Below are positions 31,229 to 41,841 of a DNA stretch of 60,000 bases, piece by piece (positions within the stretch are counted from its first letter, which is position 1; every line of letters starts with the position of its first letter). Made by a program: the position numbers and the translations under genes. The notes below the pieces were generated by a model. The model searched no databases, was not told where the DNA came from, and saw only the letters and a program-made list of their open reading frames with translations. The stretch comes from Strigamia acuminata (taxonomy: Eukaryota > Arthropoda > Chilopoda > Geophilomorpha > Linotaeniidae). The stretch covers positions 21,385,060-21,445,059 of the forward strand of contig OX442314.1 of NCBI GenBank assembly GCA_949358305.1, read 5' to 3'.

Positions 31229-32701
31229 AAGATATGTGATATCCGATGTCTTTAAATTTATTTCTGTAATTAATATCTGTATTAATAAAACTGTGTTTGT
31301 ACAGTACGTCCCTAAATGTTCACCCACTCCCAGAAAGGCTCGACAGTAAAATTCGGCATACAGACAGAGCGGTTACCTAATGCCTAAGAAAATATCATAA
31401 ATCCGAAAAACCAATTAGATGAGCAGATAACACAGATACGGCAGCGTGAGTACGAGTCGGAGGGCGCTGATGTAGAGGATGTTAGCATCCAGCATCTCAC
31501 CTCAAATCAGAATTCGAAATTCACAGGACTTCTGACCTTTTAAACGAGTGATTAAATTTCACAAATTTCATCGTTAGCAGATGAGATTGCAGTGTCACAG
31601 TGACCTACTCAAATAATGGTTTCGTATTTTGATAATAGTTGGCATTTATGTGTTGTTCATTCCCCATCTGGTTTGTAAAAAAATATCTTGGTATCCAGTT
31701 TTTCAAAACTGGGGCCCTAAAGCGCCCATGCTTTAAGACTAAAAAGTTCTTGTTTTCCAAACACCACGCAGAAACTACAACATACGATTGATGTAATTAA
31801 ACAAGCCGTGATTAAACACCTTAGAATTTACGAATGAACTGAATTACCACACTTTAAGAATGAATAATAATATTTAAAAAAATCATCTTTAAATTATAGT
31901 TTTTACTTTATAATTTCAAAACACAAAGCTAGAAGAAAAATACTAGAAGAAAAATGAATGCAGTTTACTTTGTTTTTGAATTAATAACGATACAGCGATT
32001 TCGACAAACAAGAAAAACAACAATAATTTTGCATCAAAATTGAAATAGCGGTAAGTATTCTGTTAGTATGTTGCTTAATTGGCCTGTAGTTTTGATGGTC
32101 TCCAAAAGACAGATTGAGAGAGGAGCAGGGGGCCCACGATTCAAAAGGGACCCTGTTACATGTACAATTATTCAATAAAGCGTTTTTTCCAAAAATGCAT
32201 TTTCTATAAGAAAATGTACTTTTTCACAATTAGTTTACGTTTAAAATGTTAGGAAGATGCCATTTATGAATACTCATGTGCCCCTGTCATCACTTGTTAT
32301 CGATATACACAAATTTAAGTTGATTTTGAAATAAATGAATCCGGTTTTGATGGGCACATAGAACAACAGTTTACTCGTAAAAAAATACAAGCACACTTGA
32401 AACACGAAAAACTCATATTGCCTTTTTTGGCAAACTTAATAATTAACCACTTTAAACATAACATAATTTATAACATAACCACTCAAGTCCCCTGAAGCCT
32501 AAATCTGTGATCACCCGTGTTTTTAAGTGTTATTCTTAACCATTTTTTGTGTGTACTGCACTAAATGTATTCTTGATGTTCGGAAACAACAATTAACGAT
32601 GCGAACATTGTTAAGGCAAAAATACAGAGGGCACTGTTACTTGACAGCATCACAAAATAACAAGAGAGTGTCATGAGGATAAGCAAATACAGCAATTTTT
32701 A
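31229..32701. other. Spacer between membrane gene and receptor gene
   Basis: 31230-31560 is repeated at 40264-40580 (including a GGCGCTGATGT..GAGGATG stretch), and 32210-32690 at about 40735-41840. About 31570-31825 and 31925-32190 have no counterpart in block 2. The site matching the MITE at 40841 is empty here (about 32300). No gene. Confidence 0.5.
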
Positions 32702-34944
32702 TCAGTTTTTGTCTTTGTACTGATTCGATTTTTCAATAAGCAGTTCAAATGTGCCAAAAATTAATGCTATTAAAATTCCAGCCATGATAAATATGAAAGG
32801 TCCAATCATTTGACCGAACGAAACGGGATTGAATGGGTTTGCTGGACAAACTTCAAATTGAGGAAAATGACGTTTATACTCAACTGACAAGATACCTAAT
32901 TGCTTCAGTAATAGAATTCTAATTAAAGAAAATCATGAATTTTAAGAAAAATAAATTTTAAAAAACTTTACTTAGAATTGAAGTAATCCGCAAAAACAAA
33001 TCCCTTCGAATAAGCAAATGCCACATCATCCTTGTTTACATACTCCTTTGCGACAGCAAAACTGCAATTCCCACGAATCGAATGTCCAACTATCACCAAA
33101 GATGATACAAATCCAAATTTCCCGCTATAAGCTGTTTCAATCCCTTCCATTTGACTTGCAACTTTCAAGACACTCGTATTGTTATATGGTGGTTCCTAAA
33201 TTAAAAACAACTATGATATACATTTTTAAACCAATAAATCATTACATACATTGAAAATTTCTTCCGGTTTAGTCCCCTTGAAAACCACAGGCAAGAAATT
33301 CGATTTCTCAAGCATTTCTCTAAGCGAGGAAAAAGGAACTTCCAATTCCATTGTTGCAAAGAAAGAAGTCAATACAGACGTATAACTAATCAATATCACC
33401 ATTGAAAAAACGATGTAGATCCAAAAGAGGAGTTTCATAGAGATCCAAGTGTAAAGGATTAAATTCCCTAAGTGAAAACAAAAAATATTCCACTAAAATT
33501 AAGCAATAATTGTTCACAAACCCATCATTACCTTGTAAAGCAACGGGCCAAAATAGCTGCATCTCATTAATAAAAACTAGGAAATAATTCGCACATCGTT
33601 TCCTGATTGTTACAGCATCTGAGAAAACTTTGACCAGGATAAATATCAAGCTGATTGCAAATACGCACAGCCACATGTCTTTACTGAACGGCTGCAAATA
33701 GAACCCATAATTCCACTTCCGTTGCTCAAATTTTCTGTATATAATTTCATTTTTCATTGGATAGAATTGAGGTGAGTAATCCACAACGTCCCGTCTTTTT
33801 CTGGACATGGCAACACCAGGAGCAATTTCTGCAGACTACACAAATTTAAATATAAATTAATACAATTAATAATGTTTCCATAGTCCAATGGGAAATAAAT
33901 CACACCCCTCGTGCCAGATCGCCTATCATTCCATTCCAAGTTCCATTGAAAAAAGCTCCATATTGTGCTTCTTTGTTTCGGATTATTTTGAAGCTAAAAT
34001 CCTTAATGAGAGCATTGATTTTACCAATATGTACATATTTACCTCATATTAAAATGTGCATTAAAAATGTTGAAAATTTGACCATAGTAACCTCCCATTG
34101 TCAGTGATGTATTCAGCACAGATAATTTAACACCATGTGGAAACTTGCAAAAGAGATAAATACTGGTAAATTAAAAATTTATTCTTGTATACAGTCGAGC
34201 CTCGTTATAACGAATCACAAGGGACACGAGAAATCGGTTCATTACAACTAAAGTTCGTTATATCAAAATTTCTAACATGGTGTTCTATGGCCAACAAACC
34301 AAACAAACAATTTTTAACTATTCGTTATAACAAAAGATTATACCTCTTTTATATACCTCGACGACTGTTACCCTGATTGGTCTTTGCAAATACAAACTTT
34401 TGATGTAGCTTTGAAAAATTCCCATCTTTTATGTCACAACATTGCATGAGTAAAGCCATTAAATTTGACTAATTTTTACAAAACTTACAGACTGGTTATC
34501 ACAACATAATTGCAAAAAAGAATTTCTCCCCTCAATTTTATCGTCAGTAATTCTCAGCCATTTGTATCCTAAATATTGAAATTCAATCTGCAAAGCAAAA
34601 ATCGATGTTAAATGATCTTGTAAGTAATCTATTAAAAAATTCGAAAAATGCCAAGTTAAAACTACTTAGCTCTATCAATATCCTATACCTCGCGATTATC
34701 ATGCTGGTAGATATCTGCTAACACGATTAAAACATTCATAAAATACAAATTAAATATGTACGAGCAGATTACCCTCGTTTGAAATTAATGTCACACTACT
34801 CGTACGACAGTCCGTTCTGCTGGTTTTATAACTATTGCAACACACTAAAAAAACATAATTCAGCATTCAACATCATTTTCATCCATACTAATATTTTAAC
34901 TTACAGAAATGAAGTGAGATATTTATGAGAGCAAAATGATTCAT
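32702..34944 (-). CDS. Ionotropic receptor (variant iGluR), copy 1
   Basis: Ligand-gated cation channel of the IR family, normally chemosensory in protostomes. Minus strand, about ten short exons. Signal peptide MNHFALINISLHFLCC on exon 1 (start 34944). S1 contains GTWNGMIGDLARG and IAPGVAMSRKRRDVVDYS, the usual Ala-Asp-Ile-Ala and Arg region with Ser at the usual Thr place. TM1 is MWLCVFAISLIFILVKVF, the pore includes LFWPVALQG, TM3 is IYIVFSMVILISYTSVLTSF (SYTxxLxxF signature). S2 follows through YVNKDDVAFAYSKGFVFADY, and the last helix is GPFIFIMAGILIALIFGTFE. About 480 residues and apparently intact. A second copy lies at 41842-45761. Confidence 0.82.
34192..34367. mobile_element. pogo/Tigger-like MITE in receptor intron
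   Basis: Begins TA|CAGTCGAGCCTCGTTATAACG, the typical pogo/Tigger terminus, and ends with the reverse form of CAGTCGTCGAGG. Internal TTCGTTATA motifs are inverted. The same insert is in the paralogous intron at 43351-45184, so it predates the block duplication. Confidence 0.7.
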
Positions 34945-35717
34945 TTTATCAGCAACACCTCTGACACATGAAGTCTTCTGACCAACTCAAAATCACTAAT
35001 TCGTATGAAAAGCGTATTATATAAAAAAAACTTTTTAAATTCTCTTCTCACGAAAATAAATTTTAAAAACAAGATTAAATATGAATGCACACGAGCATGA
35101 AACTTTAATCTTGTTGTCTCAATTACGTGGCGCGACACGTAAGTAATATATATAGAAAAACTTTAAGGGACAAGGAATAAAATTCAGCGCACTTACCTGA
35201 CCTGAGACCTGCAGTTTGTTTGCTGCACAAGTAATTATTGACGTAAAATTCTTTTGAAAAATGTTCTATTCTTTTTAAAATGAATATTTTATAACTTCTT
35301 GTGATAAGTCGATAACATTGACTGATAACCATAACAACAGTATTTAATAGTAATTGACCAGAACCAACAAACCAACCAACCAACCAGCAATGCGGTGACC
35401 GTGTCATGGACACTGAGCGCAATGAGAAGCAGATGGCTAGATGCCCCTACTGTATGGGGGATGTGCAGACAACACTACGCAGCTTTATATACGGGAATTT
35501 TGGAAAATTAAGAAAATTGGGGAAATAATAGAAATTGGGTAAATAAATATAGTAATAAAAAAAATGAAAAAAAATAATAATGTAATAAAAAGTGGTGATG
35601 TTGCGTTTGCGCATATGCAAAGTATGTGCACAAACGACGTCGCACAGTATCTGTAAACGCGATGTCGCGCTAACGAATACCGCAACCATTGATAAGCGTG
35701 ACCTCGCTGTTTCATAA

Positions 35718-36009
35718 ATGATGCGCTGAAGGCGCTGAAGGCGCTGAAGCGATTATGACGATTATTCTGCTGAAGCGATTATCATGTGACTTGCGTGGGC
35801 CAATCACATGAATAATCGGTTCAGCGTTTCGGCGCTTATTTATAATCACTGAAAAAGGAGCTTTTCATGCTTAAAACATAACATAACATAACCGGAAGTC
35901 ATGTGACAGCAGTATAATCAATTGGACCTGCCACCACCTAGCATGGTCCTCAATAATACAGCGATTGTGATTATTGGAACAATCACTTCAGCGCCTTCAG
36001 CATGTCATT
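35718..36009. mobile_element. MITE family A, copy 1
   Basis: Inverted ends of the form ATGACATGCTGAAGGCGCTG (right end, reverse strand) and ATGATGCGCTGAAGGCGCTG (left), the left end with an extra GGCGCTGAA tandem. A second copy is at 46736-47090, where subterminal TGATTATT/CACGTGA motifs are shared. Confidence 0.7.
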
Positions 36010-36693
36010 TTTGAAACCCCTTATTGAAATTCTGCTGATAAAATACCATACTGCTTCAATAATAAACTTTTGTTCTAAAAAAAAACATCAATTAAACTTA
36101 TGCAATAGTTTCTCAACTTTTGTTTGTTAGACATAATAAATTGATGACTATTATGCCTAGTTCACACTTGAACCACTTTTCTACAAAACCCGCCCACTTT
36201 TAGAAATAGTCTTGTGTTCACACTTGTTCCAGTTTTCTACAACTCAGAACAAAATAGCAATACTTCTATAGCTTTAAATTGTAGAAGTGACTTCTAAAAC
36301 TTGACGTCACAACTCTTAAGTCTCGCCCCCATTCCGTCATGTGACTGATCGTAGGAAAATCCAAAATATAACGCTATTTTTGGCATCAAAATATAGTAAT
36401 TTTAAAAGCATTAATAAAAATTAATAAAATACATCAAAATGTAAAGAGAAAACAAGCTTTCTTTAGAAAAAAAGGATTTCTTTCTAGCACTAATGGTCGT
36501 TTTGGTCGTTTTGATAAGAGTGGAAACAAGATCGTGACCTGTTCCGGCCCCAAAATTATGTACTTTTAATGCAGAACAAAAATTTAAAAATTATGTGAGA
36601 TTACTAAACTGGCATGTCTTTCTTTTTAAAAAAAATATAAGTTTCTATCTTCAAGTCATATTGATTACGGTACATCCATTAGAAGCAGCAGCA

Positions 36694-37303
36694 ATAAGGT
36701 GTGTTTCATAATTATAAAGCCACCCACAAAAATTGGCTTTCCAGGAAAACGATTAAAACAATCACAAAACTGTAGAGCAGGTCTTGCTTTTCTTTCCTGT
36801 ATTTAAAAAATTTGGGACTCATAATCCCTCTGATAGTTGTTGTTTTTGATGCACTAATGTATGATCTTCTTGTTCATTCACCAGCAGACCCTGATGTGCA
36901 ATATTTTACTCAGAATCTTAATTTTATGCGGAGATCAATGGGTTTCAATGTGTTTCAATGCATTGTTTTTACAACAATTGGAATTAAAATTGTACAATTT
37001 TTGTAACAGATGACATTTATGTAGGTATAAACTACCCTCCTGTGTCAATTTTTAATCCTTAAAAATTTTTTATGGATGAAATTTGTGACTGGCTTTATAA
37101 TTATGCAACATTGCAAAAAGGCAAAAATTTGCTTTTCAATTATGACTAGTAGTTATTTGTGTTCAGAATTGTTTTGAAATGAGTAAAAGGTGTAAAATTT
37201 GATGAATATTCATGTGCAACAAACAGTTTTGTGATGGTTTTAATCGTTTTCCTATAAAGGCCATTTTTTGTGGGTAGCTTTATAATTATGAAACGCACCT
37301 TAT
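36694..37303. mobile_element. Nested Tc1/mariner-like MITE
   Basis: Inverted repeats of about 70-80 bp beginning TAAGGTGTGTTTCATAATTA (left) and TAAGGTGCGTTTCATAATTA (right, reverse strand). The internal unique sequence carries no recognisable protein. Confidence 0.7.
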
Positions 37304-37396
37304 TTGCAATCATTTGTTCGGCACCATTTTGAAGAGGTGCATTATTGCATTATTGACTCTAGTAAAAAAACGCGGAAAAAACGTCACTAATTTCTA

Positions 37397-37806
37397 TACT
37401 CTGGCCAACTGTAACTTGGGCCTATTTCCCATAGGCTGAGCCTTTTCAATGGTGTAGTGATACTAAAAACTGTAACTGCTAGTGTTACTGGTAGACATTG
37501 CATCCAGACAAAACAACCGATAAAAAATAGATAATTGTTTGCTTTCCAGAAAAAGCAAGCAATAAACTTAATGAACATGAACGTTGAAAAAACCAGCATA
37601 ATCTTTATTTTATGACTTGGAGATACATTTTCTGATAAAATACAAACAATATTACATCATTTCAATGATAAAATAAAAATAATAAAACAAATTTAAAACC
37701 AAACTGAACTAAGCTATTTTCCCTGGTGGTAGCACACAGAACACAGTTAGGAGTAATGAGGCTCATCCGATGGGAAACAGGCCTAAGTTACAGTTGGCCA
37801 GAGTAT
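37397..37806. mobile_element. Nested MITE (CTCTGGCCAACTG ends)
   Basis: Left TATACTCTGGCCAACTGTAA and right reverse-strand TATACTCTGGCCAACTGTAA are identical over 20 bases. They continue as imperfect repeats (GGCCTATTTCCCAT / GGCCTGTTTCCCAT), with a TA-type border. Confidence 0.7.
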
Positions 37807-38373
37807 ACATAACTAATGAATAAGTGTGAACAGTCACATTCACACTTGTAGAAATTAGACTTCACAACTTCTACTAAGTGGTTCAAGTGTGAACTACTGA
37901 AAGAAACAATCTAATAATTATAAATCTGAAAGAAAACGATTCGTGCTACAGTGCTATGCTTCACACAAAATTTCTGAAATAAATCCCAAGTAGACCTAAA
38001 TGCAGGAAATATCGTTGGCGTACTATCGCGCACAAACATATTAAACAAACATCACACCTTCCAATTGCCTATCTATTGCCATAGTTTAACGTAAACTCTA
38101 AAAAATACAAAAATTTATTTATTTATATTTCTGTCATTACACATCACTATTTAATCAATATAAAAAACATCCGACACAAACATCTTTCCGAAAAAGACAA
38201 TCAACGTCCACAAATGCCAAAGTCCTGCTACCAGATAAGTCAACAAAATGGGCCAGTTACAGTCAAATCTGAAAAATGACGTCATTGTCATTCATAAATC
38301 ATATCTACTTAAACTGTTTCTGTTTCTGTTTAGCAGCGTTTGATTTTGCACAGAAATTTATTCTCACACAAAA

Positions 38374-38601
38374 ATGGATGTAACAATTATATCTATAATA
38401 TCGTGGCTTTGCTTTATGGTGGGGTTCGCAGTGGTTACGTGGATCGGGTGTTATTTACGACGACGAAATTCGCCATCACCTCCAATGACTTATACTTATC
38501 CTGTGACTTATACTCATCCTCCGCCGACACCGAGCGATCTCCCAGTGTACGTATGCAGTATTCCTCCAACTGATTTCCAAGTACACACGAATCCACGTTA
38601 A
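38374..38601 (+). CDS. 48432-type membrane protein truncated before PY motif
   Basis: 75 residues starting MDVTIISIISWLCFMVG. Helix, LRRRNSPSPP border and repeated YTYPVTYTHP stretch match the gene at 48432. The frame ends FQVHTNPR and then TAA, where the intact sister has CAA (Gln). The DNA after the stop is still alignable but has lost the motif Tyr (PPADNEQFP instead of PPAYSELFP). A stable truncated product without the signal, or a young pseudogene. Confidence 0.65.
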   Translation: MDVTIISIISWLCFMVGFAVVTWIGCYLRRRNSPSPPMTYTYPVTYTHPPPTPSDLPVYVCSIPPTDFQVHTNPR

Positions 38602-39131
38602 GAAGCAACTCCTCCTGCAGACAATGAACAATTTCCGGCAACATAACTCGAAGAAGAAAAAAAAACAATGAATATAAATTCAATCCGAAAAAATTTACAA
38701 AAATGTCTATCTACAAATTGCTAAAATGAATGTTTTATATTTCCATTATGATATTCTGTTGTAATCAAAACCAGTGTTCTTTTTTTTTGTTTAAATCCTT
38801 GGCAAACTGCTCCCAACCCTTTTTATTTTATTTATATAAAAACCTAATTATCTTTTGAACTTGTTCCAAAACAACTTCTCATTTCAAACAACAGTTTAAT
38901 AAATTGAACCGCATCTGTCTATCGCTATCTATCTTATCATTACCAAACAACAGCAACCTACACGTATCTACGAACTATGTTTGCTCAGAATAGTCTTCAA
39001 AGTATCGCTTAACGTGTGATTTAATAATAACTTTTTAGTTTAAAATAAAAAGGTAAGACACAAACTTACCTTTTTCATCGATTTCCAACCAATTAAGGTT
39101 ACCAGTTTTTGCCAGAATTTGTGTTTCTGCA

Positions 39132-39600
39132 ATGACGGATGAAGTTAAACTGTTTGTCACGGTTGCAATTCCAGTAATCGGAAAAGCGGTCGCATTTATG
39201 TGTCTAGAACTAATCATCTGGTGTTATTCTTTCGTAGGACAAAAAATACCTTCGTCTACGTCCACAAAAGCAAAATTTCTGGTAAAAGATACATCAACAT
39301 TTACAACACATCTGCGTGTACTGTTTTTTTTTTATTTATTATCGTTTTACTGACAGTGGCTTGGTATTATGACGGTGTTTATAATGATTTCGTGCACTGC
39401 GTGTTGTTCACGAAAGGATTTGCTTCGTCTAGAGACTCAGGCTCGTCCCTTCAACCACACGTGCGTCGAGTGCTTTATCATATTATCAGTCTACGTATAC
39501 CACATTCAACAACCTTCTTTCCAAGTAAACATGAATCCACGTGCACCTCCTTCTACACATCCAATGGACTATATTTCATTCCAGCAAAACAACGAGTAGA
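39132..39600 (+). pseudogene. Chimeric remnant of two array genes (block 2)
   Basis: Starts as a copy of the double-PY gene (MTDEVKLFVTVAIPVIG to SFVGQKI). At about 39243 it switches to sequence matching 30180-30540, the region downstream of the 29892 gene and the broken 48432-type copy. The first frame ends at 39353 without a PY motif; the second part repeats the HIQQPSFQVNMNPR remnant out of frame. This looks like a deletion or unequal exchange between neighbouring genes. Confidence 0.6.
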
Positions 39601-40002
39601 AATTCAACCATAAAATACAGCTCGACGATAAATGAATGTTTTATTTTTCCAGTGATGATATTTTTTTGTATTATTTTTTGCATTCTTGGCAACTTTAGTT
39701 AATATTTTTTATTTATAAAGATTTACTACCTAATTATCTTTTGAACTTGTTCCAAAACAAATTTATTTCAATTCAAACAACAATTTAGTGGATTGAACTG
39801 TATTAACCGCTATCTGCCTTATCATTAGCAAACTGCAACAACCTACACGTCCTAACTACAATATCTTTTCAGGATCGTTTAACCTTAACTTTAATAATAA
39901 CTATTTTTGTTCTAAGATAAAAAGGTAAGTTATAAACACACCTGTAATATTATTTCCAACCAATTAAGGATACCAATTTTTGCCAGTCTTTGTTTTTCTA
40001 CA

Positions 40003-40263
40003 ATGACGGATGAAGTTAAACTATTTGTCACGGTTGTAATCCCAGTAATCGGTGCAATGCTTGCATTTGTGTGTCTAGGACTATTCATCCGGTGTTATTC
40101 TTTCGTACGACAAAAAATCAGAACCTCAAATTGTCGCCGGAACTCCAATTCCAATTCAATAACTACGATCAACGTGTGCCGTCTCCAAAATTCAAACCCA
40201 CCACCAGCGTACGAACCGGAAGCACCTCCGCCGAGCTATTTTGAACTGTTCCCAGACAAATAG
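40003..40263 (+). CDS. Double PY-motif membrane protein (block 2)
   Basis: 86 residues starting MTDEVKLFVTVVIPVIG, differing from the 30968 gene at only a few positions. The tail ends NPPPAYEPEA then PPPSYFELFPDK. Here the second motif is a full PPPxYxxLFP (block 1 has SPPSY). Upstream and downstream sequences are also near-identical to block 1, so the duplication is recent. Confidence 0.82.
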   Translation: MTDEVKLFVTVVIPVIGAMLAFVCLGLFIRCYSFVRQKIRTSNCRRNSNSNSITTINVCRLQNSNPPPAYEPEAPPPSYFELFPDK

Positions 40264-40840
40264 AAGATTTGTGATATCCGATGTCTTTAAATTTATTTCT
40301 GTAATTAATATCTGTATTAATAAAACAGTGTTTGTACGTCCGTAAATGTTCACCCACTCCCAGAAGGGCTCGACAGTAAAATTCGGCATACAGACAGAAC
40401 AGTTACCTAAAAGAAAATATCATAAATCCGAAAAAATAATAAGATGTGCAGATAACGCAGATACAGCAGCGTGAGTATGAGTTAGAGGGCGCTGATGTGG
40501 AGGATGTTAGCATCCAGCATCTCACCTCTAATCAGAATTCGAAATTCACAGGACTTCTGACCTTTTAAACGAGAGATTAAATTCCACAAATTTGATCGTC
40601 AGCAGTTGAGACTTCACGAATGAACTGAATTACCACACTTTAATAATGAATAATAATATTTAGAAAAAAAATCATCTTTAAATTATAGTTTTTCCTTTGT
40701 AATTTCAAAACACAACGCTAGAAGAAAAATGCACTTCCCATACGAAAATGCACTTTTTCACAATTAGTTTACAGTACTTTTAAAATGTTGGGAAGATGCC
40801 ATTTATGAATACTCATGTGTCCCTGTCATAACTTGTTATA

Positions 40841-41606
40841 CAGGGTGGTGCAGAAAGTCTGGTTCACAGTAAATAATTTCCAAACCGTTTTAGATGTTGA
40901 TTCAGCAAAATGATTGTTAAGGTATTATGTCGGGGGAAATCCAATTATGACATCCAATTTGACCTCTGAGGTCATCTTCAAGGTCATCCACATTGTAACT
41001 CGAGAACCGTGACAGTTAGAGCAAAAAAGTGAATTAGAAAGTTGTAGAGCATCATCCAATTAGTCTAGAACTGTTCTTAAAAAAATTATTTCTTAGGGAA
41101 AAGTTTTGAGAAAAAAAGGTTTGAAATGTTAGTCTACTCAGCTTTGTAACCTAAAACTATCATGTGGAATGTATTTCCAAAATAAATTATTTCCTTTCTT
41201 TTGTATTTCCTCTCTTCCACTTACAAGTATGACCCAATAAAGTGTCCTAATTGAAGATTAGCTTGGTTGCCTCAATAGTTTTAGGTTACAAAGCTGAGTT
41301 ATAATGCTGAGTAGGCCAATGTTTCAGACCTTTTTTCTCAAAACTTTTTCCTAAGAAATAATTTTTTTAAAAACAGTTCTAGACTAATTGGATGATGCTC
41401 TACAACTTTCTAATTCACTTTTTTGCTCTAACTGTCACGGTTCTCGAGTTACAATATGGATGACCTTGAAGATGACCTCAGAAGTCAAATTGGATGTCAT
41501 AATTGGATTTCCCCCGACATACTACCTTAACAATCATTTTGCTGAATCAACATCTAGAATAGTTTGGGAATTATTTACTGTGAACCAGACTTTCTGCACC
41601 ACCCTG
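40841..41606. mobile_element. 766-bp foldback MITE with empty site in sister block
   Basis: Ends CAGGGTGGTGCAGAAAGTCT in inverted orientation, flanked by TA on both sides (40839-40840, 41607-41608). The arms are about 320 bp each, highly similar, around a short unique centre. The paralogous position in block 1 (about 32300, CTTGTTATCGATATACACAA) has no insert. Confidence 0.88.
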
Positions 41607-41841
41607 TATATGCACAAATTTAAGTTGATTTAGAAATAAATGAATCCGATTTTGATGGGAGCATAAAACAACAGTTTACTCGTGGAAAAATACAAGCACA
41701 CGTGAAACGCGAAAAACTCATTGCCTTTTTTAGTAAACTTAATAACTAACATAGTTAACCACTTTAAACATAACACAATTTATAACATGACTACTCCAAG
41801 TCCACTGAAGCCTAAATTTGACCCTGTGATCTCCCGTGTTT

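Larger units (their letters stand above)
36160..37894. mobile_element. 1.7-kb element with nested MITEs
   Basis: Ends GTTCACACTTGAACCACTT and its reverse complement, flanked by TA on both sides. It encloses two further inverted-repeat elements (36694-37303 and 37397-37806). No transposase frame seen. Confidence 0.7.
34945..38373. other. Transposon-rich spacer between blocks
   Basis: No gene seen. About 34.95-35.55 kb is the 5' region of the receptor gene, repeated at 45.77-46.56 kb. The remainder is made of nested MITE-like elements listed separately. Block 2 begins near 38.08 kb. Confidence 0.55.

Noticed and set aside
36812-37006. Hydrophobic frame inside a MITE that mimics a small membrane protein
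   Set aside because: It lies wholly in transposon sequence, has no Pro tail, no splice signal and no relative elsewhere in the window.
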